Assembly (NCBI RefSeq): GCF_037975245.1
Contig: NC_092575.1
Coordinates: forward strand, 6,118,501-6,182,500
From: Apostichopus japonicus
Taxonomy: Eukaryota; Echinodermata; Holothuroidea; Aspidochirotida; Stichopodidae
DNA length: 64,000 bases
Direction: 5' to 3'
Of this stretch, positions 13,201-22,725 are shown piece by piece. Numbering within the stretch: position 1 is the stretch's first letter; every line of letters starts with the position of its first letter. Made by a program: the position numbers and the translations under genes. The notes beneath the pieces are model-generated. The model was not told the origin of the DNA. It was given only the letters and a program-made list of their open reading frames with translations, and made no database searches.

Positions 13201-16200
13201 GGGGTCATTCAGCAGACTCCAATGTTGGGTGGTGGGGGGGGGGGGTGTTGCTGAGGGTCCTTATTCAGAAAAAATATTAAGGCTATAAATTTGGTCTATA
13301 CTTAGGTATACACACTAGGTTGTGTTAATGACTACTTTGTTTGTTTGTGTGGGGTTGAAAAGTGGGGGGGGGGAGGTTGGTAAACGACCCCCTACCTCTG
13401 GAACAGGCTCATGTTAATATGATAGGAAGGATGAAAAACAATGGTAGTATCATTGCATACATACATATACATGGCAGGTGGAGGTGTAATGTACACATAT
13501 ATGTGTTACACAGTGAATCATTGTGCAATGTTACACTAATCAAAAGTGCCACATTATTTCACAGCTGTCACAATAGGTTCAGGCGGTTCATCCAACCAGG
13601 TCCCCAATGTCCTGTTTCCCCTCAAGGGTTGGTTTTGATAGTTTGAGCCAACGGATCACAACACTGTCACTCAAGTAAAATAGCTAGACAGAGCATTGTG
13701 GCTTTTACCTCTAACGCTTTGTGTCAAAGTGCTGTTTAGATGAAGAACCACTTCTCACTCTTGAACTGGGGGTCCTGAAATCCTAGCTACATCACTTATC
13801 ATTTAAGCCAAGTGGAGTCATAAATAGTCATTTTCCTGACTTGAGTCATTGGACTCGAGTCAACTGTAGTATATCTATAGGGAAATGATGGGACAAATTT
13901 CTTTTTGAGTCACGTCACATTTTTAACACAAGTCTGTATCTGCCACACATTCTATGACTCATCACAGCAGTGCATTGTTTACACAGCTAACACATATTAG
14001 AACTGTTTCCTAAGGTATGTTTGACATGGGGGAATATAATCAAACATGAGCAGGAACAAAATGGTTCCTGACGGTGAGCTCCAAGCTAGTGTAAACTAAG
14101 GCCACATGGGTGGAGAAGGTGATCTAGATGTAAAACTTGATGGTATGGCAAAAAGTGACGCAGGGTACATATGTTATATTAAACAATACACATAGTTGTT
14201 GACCAAAACAGAGCAGAGCTTTTTGTGTTGATCACATCAGAAGGTTTCATTAACATTCAATAGTAACATCACATTAATATGCTGTTCATGAGCACAATGG
14301 TTTGAAAAGTCTTGATTTACTAATAATCAGAAAGTGCCTGGAATACTTGATCATTAGAAGAAAAAAAAATAAAGAATTTAAATATTAATCTCTAATTTAC
14401 ATTTAGTCAATGAGAAAAATCTAGAGAATAACTTTCTTTGAATATTTTTTTTATTTTGGAGGGGGGGGGGGGGGGTTGTTTAGTAATGATCAATATGGCT
14501 TGGAAAAGTTACACAAAACTAGCAACCAAGTAAATGCTTAAGTAACCTCAGATGCAGATAATCTGTTACGATATTTGGTAGACTATAAAATGTCAACCTG
14601 AGGAACTTTATTACAACTTAAGTGTTGCAAAGTGGAAGCTAGATTACAGGCCGATTAACTATCGAGCATCAAACATCAAACTGTGAAATGGTGTAAGTAC
14701 ATTAACAAGGAGTTAGTACCATGTGATGGTGTGCATATGACCCACTTGGTGTAAGCACATTAACAAGGAGTTAGTACTATGTGATGGTGTGCATATGACC
14801 CACTTGGTGTAAGCACATTAACAATGAGTTAATACAATGTGATGGTGTGCATATGTCCCAATTTTTCATCAGCAGTGTTTCTCAACCAAAATTCAGTTTG
14901 AAATGCACAAAAAGTACAATTACTTTTCACCTGATTAATCAGACAAGGCTATGTTTATATAACCCATACACCAGTCTCCTAAAATTTCAATGTTAAATAC
15001 CTCCCTAACCCCTACCACCCAGGTATTCCCTTCCTTTGCCCTGCCACCCTATCATAAATTGACTTCCATCACATCGATAGCTCCCGTAGCTCCGGGTTGA
15101 GAATCGCTGCTCAAAATGGGTGGAGGTGATATCTTTTAGAGAACCTTAAAACCCATGCAAACGACGGCTACTTAATGTCTCTGTGCAGATGCGACCTACC
15201 TCCGACAGTGTGTATGGTATACATAGTACTATGACCCTGTTGTTGTTGCATTGCCAAAGTATCTGCTATCACACAGCAAAGCACAACAGAACAGGGAAAG
15301 TGAGAAGGAACAGATTTAAATATAATCGCTATGTCAAAACATAAAATGTTGCTATATGGATACAAGACCTATAAAATATATCTCTCGATCCCATCCTCCA
15401 CTAGAATGATTATAAGCTTTGCCATTTGCCTTATCATCAAAAGCCAAAACTCTGTTCACCTTTACCCACTGAGCATGGCATTTTATCACTATATCTGAAT
15501 AACCTTTAACATGAGACCTCCTACCCCCTCTGTACCTCAGGATGAAAGAGGCACCATCCATTTTTCAATGCCCTTGGCATGAGCTTATCACCTTTCTCTT
15601 TAATCCTTTCTCCTTTTCCAGTTTTCTCCATGTCTGATCTAGATCTATACAACTAATCAGGATCCAAATTTTTCCCTCTTAACATGACCTCTCATAATCA
15701 CCTCCTATCACTCTCCGCAAAAGGAAAGTTACATCCCTTCCACGATAAATTTCAGGTGAGAACCCCTTTCTGCTTGCCACAGTAAGCTAGTCCCCTCCTC
15801 CCTCTCTCAAAGACCTAGCAGTAGTAGTCTGGCTGTCACCATCCCTTTCTATTTTTGATAGCTCTAGTTCTGTCTTTTATCTTAGCCAGAGCATGTTATA
15901 ATCATTCCCCCCCCCCACCCTCTCCTGTCTCTCTCAGATTGAGTAAGTAACCACATCTCACTATCAGCAAAAGATAATCACCCCTTCCTTGTAATGTAGT
16001 CACTGTTTCTTTGCTTGTTCTTAAATCACCAATCCCCTCCCATCCAACCCCCCCCCCCCTTGACTTTCCTCTTTATCTTTTAACTACTGTACATTTCAAC
16101 CCCTAAATCATTTCATTGATTTTTTTTTTAACATTTTAAACTACCAGTATAAGAGAAAGTTCAAAATTTCTAATTCCTGAACATCAGAATAAATAGCACA

Positions 16201-19200
16201 CAAAATGTTGTCTTATTTTGACAAAACTAGCAGATTATGATGATGATACTGTCTAAATAAAAAGATTTAAGGTGACATTGAACCACCAAATTTCTAAGTG
16301 TTTACCTTGCACATTGTTGTGACCAGCAGTAGTCTGTTGCATATTCACCATGTTCTCTTTCTTTGCTGAATAAGGAAGAAAAATGGCGACAGCATACGAT
16401 AAAAAGATGCAAACAATTTAACATCATATTGTAGAGCTGAAAGCTAATTGTATCATAAATATAGCGTGGATGTAATGAAAATCTTCACAATAACATTGTC
16501 GACATTGACAAGATACAGTATCACACACACTCGTATAAGAAACATATTATATAAAAAACAAAAACAACTGGAACTTTGTTTTCTTGTAGAAACAGTAAAG
16601 AAAAATAACAAATATGTATGTAATAAAATAAGATCATATTAAAATATTACCACTCAAAATACCAAGTCAAACATACTTTTTGTCATAAAGAATGAATAAA
16701 ACAAGAAATTTATATCAAAACAATATACATTTTGTGCACCTTTCTTTGGCCTGTAGTAATAATCCATAAGGGTTGTCCACCTCTGACTCTAAAGATGTTT
16801 ACCATCAAGAAACACTACTATTCCAACGGGCTCGCTTTCCATTCAGCACTGTTGCTCGCACAAAATATGACTGACTGTTATAAATTATGTGTAAGATAAA
16901 GTACACGTATGTGTGTATGCCACACAATACAGTAAACCTGAACAGATTCAGTATTTTGATTGAATATTTTTTTACACAGTGAATATCCCACCAGCACAAA
17001 AAATAAAAAAAGTGAAGGCCACTCGCATATTAAAGTTGCAACACAACCAGATGGGGAATAAGCTTCTATCTTCAATGGATCAAACAACAGTATAATACAG
17101 TCAAGCCTAGCAGCAAATTTGGTCATACAGTTGGTGTGGATATTAATTTTTTTTATTTTAATGATATACCTAAAGGTGAGCCACATATCATGTGTTGCAT
17201 AATGCGACACTCCAAGAACAAAAGAGGGTTCTTGTACACACTAAGGTGGTGGGTCCACATGCAGCCAATGAATTTCATCCAGCCTTTACTTTTTGAATTA
17301 CAGTTTTGATTTTGATTTTGATTGACCTCAAATGACCTTTCACTGCCACAAAAAACAATATGGGTATTGCACTTAACCAAGAAATTTCCTCTGTCACTAA
17401 CCCTAAGACTTCATGCTGATGTCAAAAGCAGACATTGCTCGACTAAGTGCATAGTCACATGACATGATGAGTGAAACTTTATTATGGAGATGTTGTACCG
17501 ATTTACTTGTTTCCCTCATAACCTGAACCAGGAAGACAACTTTTTAGATTATTTTGTACCCTACACAGATGATATTGCACAGATTCTGACAATTTGTTTT
17601 CTTAGGTGGGGTATGTGTGATACTTAAGCTGATTGGGTTGGGTGAGGTAGGGGGGGGGGGTTAAAAGTGCACTGACCATGCAATTAATCACAACATACAA
17701 CCACTCTGATTAGGTTTAGGAAATCACCCCTTCTTAAATGTTGCGATTCAACCATGTTTGGTAAAAAATTAACCCAGTACCCTCAAGCAGTAGCCTTTCA
17801 CAACTGTTGACGGACGGACGGATGGACAGACAGACAGACAGACGGAGGCATTGCCATGACTATATCTCAACTAGTGGAGTTTAAAAGCTACTGATGAGGA
17901 GGAAATAAGGTACTCAGTGAAATTTCAGGTACTGTAGGACTTATTCAAAAGATACTTCCGTAATGCAGTCACATTCTATTGACTTTTCACTCTGCTTTAT
18001 CGCTTTCAATAATTAATTAATGATTAATACTCACCACCACTGATATGGGTGAGAAGATTCTTCACCATGGTGAAATACTCCTCCTGAGTGGAAAAAAACA
18101 AGCAGGTATCGAATCATAATAATTTGTAATAGTTCCGAATAATCTTCTACGGCCTGAATTGATCATTAAAAAAAAGCACTTCGTTGCTTCTCGGATGTCT
18201 CCGTGATTCGATGCATAACTAATTCAGATTTCTGTTATAGCTTCACGTTGGTCAATAAGGGGTTAATCAACGGTCTAGCATGCGTTACTCACAGGATTAA
18301 TGCACGATCGGGGGATAATGCAAGCGATGCACGAGGGCGGAGCCCGAGTGCATCCAGCGATAGCATTAACACCCGGAGTGCATTAATCATGTGAGTAACG
18401 CACGCTAGACCGTTGATTAACCCCGTTCATTCATACACTACCATTTGTGTGGGGGAAAAATCATAAAACAAAACATTTTTGGTTACATATAACCGAAGAT
18501 TTATTAAAGTGATGCCCCGTAAGTCGAATTAACGATTAACAACCAGCATAACAATAATGTACATGTGCAATTATAAAGTAATACTGAACGATAGTGAATA
18601 ATTATAAAGGAAACGTCTTTGAAAGGCTGTCATTCATAAAAGATGAACCATAATAACATTTTAACTAATGTTTGGCAATATTGCGGCCATAAAACTATTT
18701 TTGAAAGGTCTCAATAACAAGGAACTACAAACAATTACTAGTTGGCTTCAACATATCAATACCCTACAGCTTCTGGTTCCCATAGCAACCATTCTAGGGA
18801 CAAACATGTACGTATGGTATACAGTCATACGATAACATAGTAGGCCTTGTATTGAACACGTACACTCACTTGAACGTACACACTACACAGTGCTTGGCAC
18901 TGCGGTCGTTTAACTTTAAATTTATAACACTATGAGCAACATAACGGCCTTGCGAACATTTAATTACGGACAGATACTGGATATATTTAAACTCAAAGCA
19001 TCCACAACTGTTTGGTGTTTTAATACGGATATAACTATGAATTTTGGAAGTAAACATTCACAGGACTTTGGAAAGAACATTTGGAAAACAGTTTGGACAT
19101 GTTAGACGTTTCAGCCCTAACAGCAGCAGTAACGTTAATGTCATTGTTGGAGGCAACAGCTGTGCAGCCTACACTTTGGCCTAGACTCGAGTGCGGATCC

Positions 19201-21550
19201 ATGTTTTCGCGTCCTTTACCTCTGATGGCATCTTGCAAGACTTTTGAACAAGATCGTTTCTGTGAATTAAGTCTTTCTCAATCAGGTTTGCAAATCTTCC
19301 ATTGTTTTCCTGAGTGTCTACCTCGTCTAAAGTGCGCAAATCGAAGTTCAAATCAAACGTTATATTAGCCATTTTGTGTTTTTGATGTATTTCGATAGCT
19401 CATCAAAGCAGACGACAAAACATGGTAACATGGTATCAATTGTATTCATCCGCCGGTAATTTTACCGTGCGTTACTCACAGGATTAACCACGGTCAGCTG
19501 ACCTGAATGGACCAATAGGATTTAGGAATCTTTACTAGGTATGAATGAATGTGAGATTACTTGCTATTCCAATAAAGCTTCTGCTACATGAACAAGAGAT
19601 GTCCAATACACAGTACTGAACTTTGAATATTAACTCTTACGTGGATAGCATGGAGTGTTCGTCTAGTAACAGGGTCCCAACAAAGTAAGCTTCTTGTATA
19701 CTTCTTGGGGGGGAGTGGGGGATGTAGCCTCCCTACAGAATAAGTATGGCCCCCCCCCTCCCGCTGACAGAATACAATGAAATATCCTAGTGTCATACAC
19801 GAATTTATACATTACATGTATGTGGTACAACTTCAGTCAAAACAGTAAAGAATTCTTTAATTTTGGTTTCAAAAGTCACTAACTATGCACCAAATTTGCA
19901 TCTAGGCACTATCCATTTTACAAAATTCCACAAAGGGCCCTCAGCATCATAACATTGTGACCACCCACGCCCCCCCCCCCCTCCCTCTCCTGCCTGCTAT
20001 GGACCAAATCAGTTCAAGCACTTCACACAGATCTGTAAAGTGCTTCCAAATTCAACTGTTAATTGCAGAGACAATTCAACTGTGCTTTGAGTGGTACGTG
20101 AATGAATCAAAGCTTTACCACATCTTTGTCTAAGTTTAAAAAGAAGCATAACATCCTCTTTTCTAACCACATTTTATAAAAGAATGAATCAATAGACACT
20201 GAGCCACCTAAAAGAAGAAGAAGAAGATCAAGAAAAAGAGGAAGAGAGGAAAAATATCAAACAATTTCAAGTACCTTTGTTTTCGCTTTGCTGAAGCTGG
20301 CCTTTTCAACTTCTCTTGCTCTGTTCGGATTCTGAATCTTTCGCTCTCTGCAAAAAAAGAAGAAGAAATTATTATAAGAGATGATCAACGACAAGCAATT
20401 AAATTTCATGACCGTAAACTGAGTCGCTTTTAAAGAAGTTCAACCGGTCAGAAGAGAGAAATGCATGTTCAGTCTTTTGTTGCTTTTACTACTAAACTAC
20501 TAAAGTTTCCTATTTTAATGACAACTGATTATTAATAATCATAGACTAAAGGCCCGGTCACACTACAGCGATATTTTATCGGAATACGGTCCGATATTTC
20601 CGATTTTAGGCCGAAGAGTGAGGTTTGTGGTAGTGAATGTAATGAATGCAGTGGAATATTCGAATACCTACTCCAAATCTGAGGGGTTCTGGAACGGACT
20701 ACATTCTGAAGTGACGTCACATCGAAAAACGATAAAAATCGGAAGAGAAATCGGATAGCTATCCGATAAAAGGAAACGGAGTCAATATCAAAAGTTAGGA
20801 GAGGGCTATTCCACATCGGAATGGCTCAACAGATAGCAAATCAGGTCCTTTATCACTGTGGCTAGAAGACCCGAACGAAAAACAGGCTGTTTCGATTCCT
20901 CCGGGAAAATCGGATAGTATTCCGATAAAAAATCGGTATAGTGTGACCGGGCCTTAACAGATGAAAAGCAGCATTTTGATTAATATTTTTCTGCATATAT
21001 GTTTTCAATCCTCAACTTAGGAAAAGTAGATGACAAATAATTTGAATGGAGGAGTGACAGAAATCAGACATATTTTGTTGTTGTTGAAACCCTCATTATA
21101 TATACACACAAAAGGATTCATTGCTTACCAGTCTCTAAAACAATTCAGTTTCTATGAAAAATTATGCTCTAACTCTCTTCAGGCACCCATGAGAACAGCA
21201 ACTTAAAGCAAGTAACACAAAGTCTGCTATAATTTTTGTGAAGTCATATTGTATATAAAGGCATGAGAAAAAACCCCATTGCATTAGGTCTATGGAGGTA
21301 TTCAAGGAGCTACTTCATGTTGTGCTATAATCAAACTGAGGTATAAAACCTCTGTGGTTGATCAATTTAGTGACTTTGAGACTTAGAGTAACTTAGATAC
21401 AGTTAACTCTACTGTCTAAATTTCATTTCAAAGTTCCCAGTAATAATAATCTTACAGTACATGTGTATCCCTAATGGAGATACGTAGTTGTACATACATT
21501 TGTTCAACAATTTTCCTTCTATGTTGAGGTGTTTTCCAGTCTTCATTCAT
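1063..21550 (-). CDS. MED15: Mediator complex subunit 15 (MED15), 12 coding exons, 3' end outside window
   Basis: MED15 is a tail subunit of Mediator; its KIX domain binds activation domains of transcription factors and helps pass the signal to RNA polymerase II in the nucleus. Twelve minus-strand exons (listed separately) join in frame into about 373 residues. The order matches the family: N-terminal KIX (exons 1-3, motifs EDWKTP, SKAKTK, EEYFTMVKNLL), an alanine/methionine-type linker (DAMMAMQNL), long Gln/Met/Pro-rich tracts, a Ser-Pro-rich stretch ending SLNTPG, and the charged helix QEEQVQLREKQRQLALYMEQM that leads into the conserved C-terminal domain. Human MED15 is about 790 residues, so the C-terminal half lies past base 1. 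The N-terminus could extend: no in-frame stop separates the first ATG from the upstream acceptor at 21593. Introns reach over 5 kb and hold many repeats. Splicing is inferred by eye, so alternative exons are possible. Confidence 0.9.
2028..2149 (-). CDS. MED15: MED15 exon 11, Ser/Pro-rich segment
   Basis: The acceptor is TTTTTCAG and the donor CACCAG|GTATAA. It runs from SQPVLSPATYMQPSP to SPSTSLNTPG. It matches the Ser-Pro-rich zone ending PGPLNTP just ahead of the conserved MED15 C-terminal region. It ends in phase 1. Confidence 0.87.
2677..2986. repeat. ~52-bp minisatellite, six copies, beside MED15 exon 10
   Basis: The unit ATGGTCCCTCAAACCATCAC plus CTACCTCACGATCCCCTTACC and a C-run starts at 2677, 2729, 2780, 2833, 2884 and 2935. 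Lengths vary by one or two bases through the C-run. It is pyrimidine-rich on the plus strand, hence G-rich in the MED15 pre-mRNA just downstream of a splice donor. The proline-rich open frames here are repeat artefacts. Confidence 0.95.
3010..3071 (-). CDS. MED15: MED15 exon 10
   Basis: The acceptor is TTCCTAG and the donor CCTGG|GTGAGA. It reads PGMVPSPAYAQQMSPAGQQP in phase 0 and ends in phase 2. A ~52-bp minisatellite begins a few tens of bases inside the following intron. Confidence 0.8.
4197..4298. repeat. 102-bp near-perfect palindrome without spacer
   Basis: Two 51-base arms meet at GGATCC (centre 4247/4248) with three mismatched pairs, all at transition positions. Arms read AATGTGTAAAAGTAAGTTGG inward to CTAGCAGGATCCTGG. 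It could form a long cruciform or RNA hairpin. It lies in MED15 intron 9. Confidence 0.95.
4840..5070. repeat. CA-rich microsatellites and a tRNA-like scrap
   Basis: (CA)n stretches at 4850-4890 and 5035-5050 flank a segment with GGTTCAAATCCTCGGTCAG, resembling an RNA polymerase III B box. The phrase CCTCGGTCAGA followed by ACAAAC/CAC repeats recurs at 7313-7345, so it is probably a dispersed SINE-like fragment. Confidence 0.5.
5352..5384 (-). CDS. MED15: MED15 exon 9, 33-nt microexon (probable)
   Basis: The acceptor is TGTTTCAG and the donor CTACAG|GTGTGT. It has 11 codons, YVGYPPMTPLQ, in phase 0 on both sides, so inclusion or skipping leaves the frame intact. The call depends on splice signals and Pro/Tyr/Met composition like the neighbouring linker exons. 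Confidence 0.55.
6236..6690. repeat. ~145-bp tandem repeat, three copies
   Basis: CTTGTAAAnACGATATCTCA starts copies at 6238, 6382 and 6531, with a degenerate fourth start at 6664. Each copy ends in a GGTCAAAGRTCATTTTGAGT-like block and CCAGGGGYCAAAT. Copies are diverged, so the array is old. Confidence 0.9.
6720..6945. repeat. AT-rich imperfect repeat
   Basis: AGAGAATATATATTTTTG-like phrases recur about every 30-40 bp. The spacing is irregular and there is no coding content. Confidence 0.7.
7040..7310. repeat. G-rich minisatellite, unit ~15 bp (AATTGTCCGGGGGGG)
   Basis: Roughly sixteen copies of a GGGAATTGTCCGGGG-type unit, with poly-G runs of 4-13. The open frames across it on both strands follow from the unit composition. 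The G-runs on the plus strand could form G-quadruplexes; in the MED15 pre-mRNA the strand is C-rich. Confidence 0.93.
9144..9230 (-). CDS. MED15: MED15 exon 8, Pro-rich linker
   Basis: The acceptor is TTCCACAG and the donor CACCAA|GTGAGT. It has 29 codons in phase 0 on both sides, reading SPTGQPPQNPMAPPAAPVFP and then a Pro/Gln tail. The low-complexity composition fits the MED15 linker. Confidence 0.8.
9994..10349. mobile_element. TTAA-flanked MITE in MED15 intron 7
   Basis: Flanked by TTAA at 9990-9993 and 10350-10353. The ends are inverted: AGGGTGTGAAGACTCGC on the left and the complement of AGGCATTGAAGACTCGC on the right. TTAA duplications are typical of piggyBac and Kolobok families; the ends resemble neither strictly. 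It is 356 bp and non-coding. A second copy lies at the left edge of the window in inverted orientation. Confidence 0.8.
10586..10779 (-). CDS. MED15: MED15 exon 7, polyglutamine linker
   Basis: The acceptor is CTTTTCAG and the donor TTTGTC|GTAAGT. The exon encodes Gln runs of 5-7 residues separated by Met/His/Pro-rich spacers (LQMHMN, PGMPQFNPNN), the usual composition of the low-complexity middle of MED15. It is 194 nt and ends in phase 0. The mixed CAA/CAG runs are likely to be length-polymorphic. Confidence 0.88.
11083..11229 (-). CDS. MED15: MED15 exon 6, Gln/Met-rich linker
   Basis: The acceptor is TATACGCAG and the donor CAGA|GTGAGT. It opens with DAMMAMQNL, the counterpart of DPMNALQSL in vertebrate MED15, then runs through GNQQQQLQIG and a Gly/Pro/Gln-rich tail. 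It is 147 nt and ends in phase 1. Confidence 0.88.
11803..12260. repeat. ~245-bp tandem duplication in MED15 intron 5
   Basis: 11803-12047 and 12048-12260 share AAGCATTTCCATGGTTATGC-like starts, GGGTCTTTGTACTACA, and TTTGCTATAGAAYACCTGGC followed by CCATTATTCCCTCCTG. Differences are scattered substitutions and small indels. Confidence 0.92.
12240..14690. other. MED15 intron 5 interior, no gene seen
   Basis: Apart from AT-rich triplet runs (12695-12760), G-runs at 13234 and 14461 and scattered repeat-like phrases, I recognise nothing here on either strand. Confidence 0.5.
14691..14858. repeat. 58-bp tandem repeat, three copies
   Basis: Units start GTGTAAGYACATTAACAAGG at 14691, 14749 and 14807 and run through GTGATGGTGTGCATATGACC. 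The third copy is slightly diverged. Confidence 0.95.
15200..15265 (-). CDS. MED15: MED15 exon 5, short Gln-containing exon (probable)
   Basis: The acceptor is GTGATAG and the donor GGAG|GTAGGT. It is 66 nt with phase 1 at both ends, so it fits between exons 4 and 6 but is also dispensable. It reads ADTLAMQQQQGHSTMYTIHT. It is less conserved than its neighbours and may be alternatively spliced; the call rests on splice signals and frame compatibility. Confidence 0.6.
16306..16365 (-). CDS. MED15: MED15 exon 4
   Basis: The acceptor is CTTATTCAG and the donor CAAG|GTAAAC. The exon reads KKENMVNMQQTTAGHNNVQ, continuing the KIX C-terminus (family: HNKKSQ). Both ends are phase 1, so the exon could be skipped without a frame change. 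Confidence 0.85.
17808..17850. repeat. GACG/GACA tetranucleotide microsatellite
   Basis: GACGGACGGACGGATGGACA passes into four GACA units and back to GACGG. This tract often sits at the end of dispersed repeats in marine invertebrates. Confidence 0.85.
18035..18083 (-). CDS. MED15: MED15 exon 3, end of KIX domain
   Basis: The acceptor is CCACTCAG and the donor GGTG|GTGAGT. The exon reads EEYFTMVKNLLTHISG, the counterpart of DEYLSLVARLIIHFRD in vertebrate MED15. It ends in phase 1. Confidence 0.9.
18259..18424. mobile_element. 166-bp fold-back MITE in MED15 intron 2
   Basis: Arms of about 47 bp, 18259-18305 (GGGGTTAATCAACGGTCTAG...) and 18378-18424, are inverted copies with a few mismatches. 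They surround a ~72-bp loop with ATCGGGGGATAATGCAAGCG. Related pieces occur at 19469-19510 and 41735-41880. No unambiguous target duplication is seen, and similarity extends outward (GTATGAATGAAC), so this may be the end of a larger element. Confidence 0.75.
18425..19468. other. MED15 intron 2 stretch with weak coding-like frame
   Basis: No exon of MED15 is seen. A minus-strand frame at 19181-19372 begins MANITFDLNFDLRTLDEVDT and is followed in a shifted frame by the 19035-19238 frame. The segment is bounded on both sides by pieces of the fold-back family, so it could be the interior of a decayed transposon. I cannot name the protein. Confidence 0.35.
19469..19515. repeat. Fragment related to the 18.3-kb fold-back element
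   Basis: GTGCGTTACTCACAGGATTAA matches the arm at 18284-18300 in the same orientation, followed by ACCACGGTCAGC. Together with the inverted copy at 18395-18424 it could bound a ~1.1-kb element containing the frame at 19181-19372. Confidence 0.55.
20275..20347 (-). CDS. MED15: MED15 exon 2, KIX domain
   Basis: The acceptor is TTTTTTGCAG and the donor AAG|GTACTT. The exon completes an Ile codon begun in exon 1 and reads ERKIQNPNRAREVEKASFSK followed by AKTK. The family pattern is QIEDAMRK...KAKTR, so the KIX helices continue without a gap. It ends in phase 0. Confidence 0.88.
20550..20954. mobile_element. Harbinger-type MITE in MED15 intron 1
   Basis: A 405-bp element with perfect 16-bp inverted ends AGGCCCGGTCACACTA, flanked by the 3-bp duplication TAA (20547-20549 and 20955-20957). 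TWA duplications are the signature of PIF/Harbinger transposons. Inside are repeated ATCGGA/TCCGAT boxes at both ends, probable transposase-binding subrepeats. No coding capacity. Confidence 0.82.
21498..21550 (-). CDS. MED15: MED15 exon 1 (coding part), start of KIX domain
   Basis: The ATG at 21550 reads MNEDWKTPQHRRKIVEQ, equivalent to the ETDWRS...RQKLV region at the start of animal MED15 KIX domains. The donor is CAAAT|GTATGT, phase 2. An acceptor (CTACAG) at 21593-21595 implies a further 5' exon upstream. The frame stays open back to that acceptor, so an earlier start is possible. Confidence 0.88.
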
Positions 21551-22379
21551 ATTGGGTTTGATGTTGTTTTCAAAATATAGATAAAGCTTTGCCTGTAGAT
21601 GTGAAAGAAAATAGAGAATTATATAATATGATGGATGTTGCATATGAAACATGACACAGAAGATAACAAACACAGGTTGATGGTAGTTTAAAAAACATTA
21701 AAAAATGTATAAGTTTTCACAAGTTTACTAAGTTGTGTTATGATATGTAGGGTTAACAAGACATTAATAAACTTGCCTTATTTACAGCAAACTGTAATAC
21801 TCTGGAGTAAAATAACTATCACCAATCTGCTAGCAGCTTGATATTAGACTATGTTAACAGAGGTAGTCTGAATGACAACCCTGTCAAAGTTAACCTTTGT
21901 CACATTAATGAAACATATATACATGTAAATAGTTCATGTGTATGAGTTAACACATAGAGGTCCATGTGATGTCAAGTCAACATCATAAATACCATGAGGA
22001 AATCCTTGAAAATTCAAGTCTCTACAAGATGCTCAACACAAGCAAAGCCTAGGCTACTTATCCAATCATTGATTGAGCAAGCCTCAGATAGGCACTAGAG
22101 TGCTGACAATATTGTGCTGTCATTAAATGTTGCCTGGGACGTACAATAAAGTGATGTAGCCAGATATCCTCTTGCCTTCTGTTTGATATTGGCTAGGTCT
22201 TGGATTACAGGTGTAGTTTAGAAATGTAATAATCTCAAAATATTTTTCTGTGCATATGCCACAAACAATTGAGCAGAATTTGACCACAAAATGTCTGCCG
22301 TGTCAAGTTCTTTTATAGCCCTAAATTGACACATTCCTCGATAAGCTAACTGTAACTTTTGTGTAAGTATAGATCAATT

Positions 22380-22725
22380 GACTCTGAATGCTGTTTGCTA
22401 TGCTCTGAGCCCCTATAAACCCCTAAGCTCAGACAGGTCAGGTCCCAAAGAGTAGTGGTATCATGCTGGGATAATATTGGTTATTTCTATGGAGTAAGAT
22501 TTCCAAATCCCCAAAATATGTGCAAAACTGGGGGGAGAGGGTGTTAAAAGCTTTAAAAAAACACAAATTGATCAGCACATACTGTAGCTGAAATGGATTC
22601 AAACTCATGAAATATGTAACTCTGCCTCGCTGCAAAAACTTTAGGTTGCCTGATGTATCGTTGCTAGTAATATTTGAAGGTGCGTCAATTACGACTACGA
22701 AGGTGCGTCAATTATGAAGCCTTTA
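22380..22725 (-). repeat. Decayed copy related to the 31-kb transposon
   Basis: About 340 bp resemble 31377-31705. Shared blocks include a tract around CAGGTCCCARAGAGTAGTG, a tract encoding TYFMSLNPFQL on the minus strand, CGTTGCTAGTAAT, and two GGTGCGTCAATTA boxes followed by TGAAGCC. On the minus strand this copy stays open from 22635 to 22438 and contains YFMSLNPFQL and FGDLEIL; the 31-kb copy has the same words split by a frame break. No terminal repeats were found here. Confidence 0.65.

Noticed and set aside
19181-19372. Captured host gene or recombinase N-terminus (MANITFDLNFDL...)
   Set aside because: It is too short and broken to assign; kept only as part of a possible decayed element.
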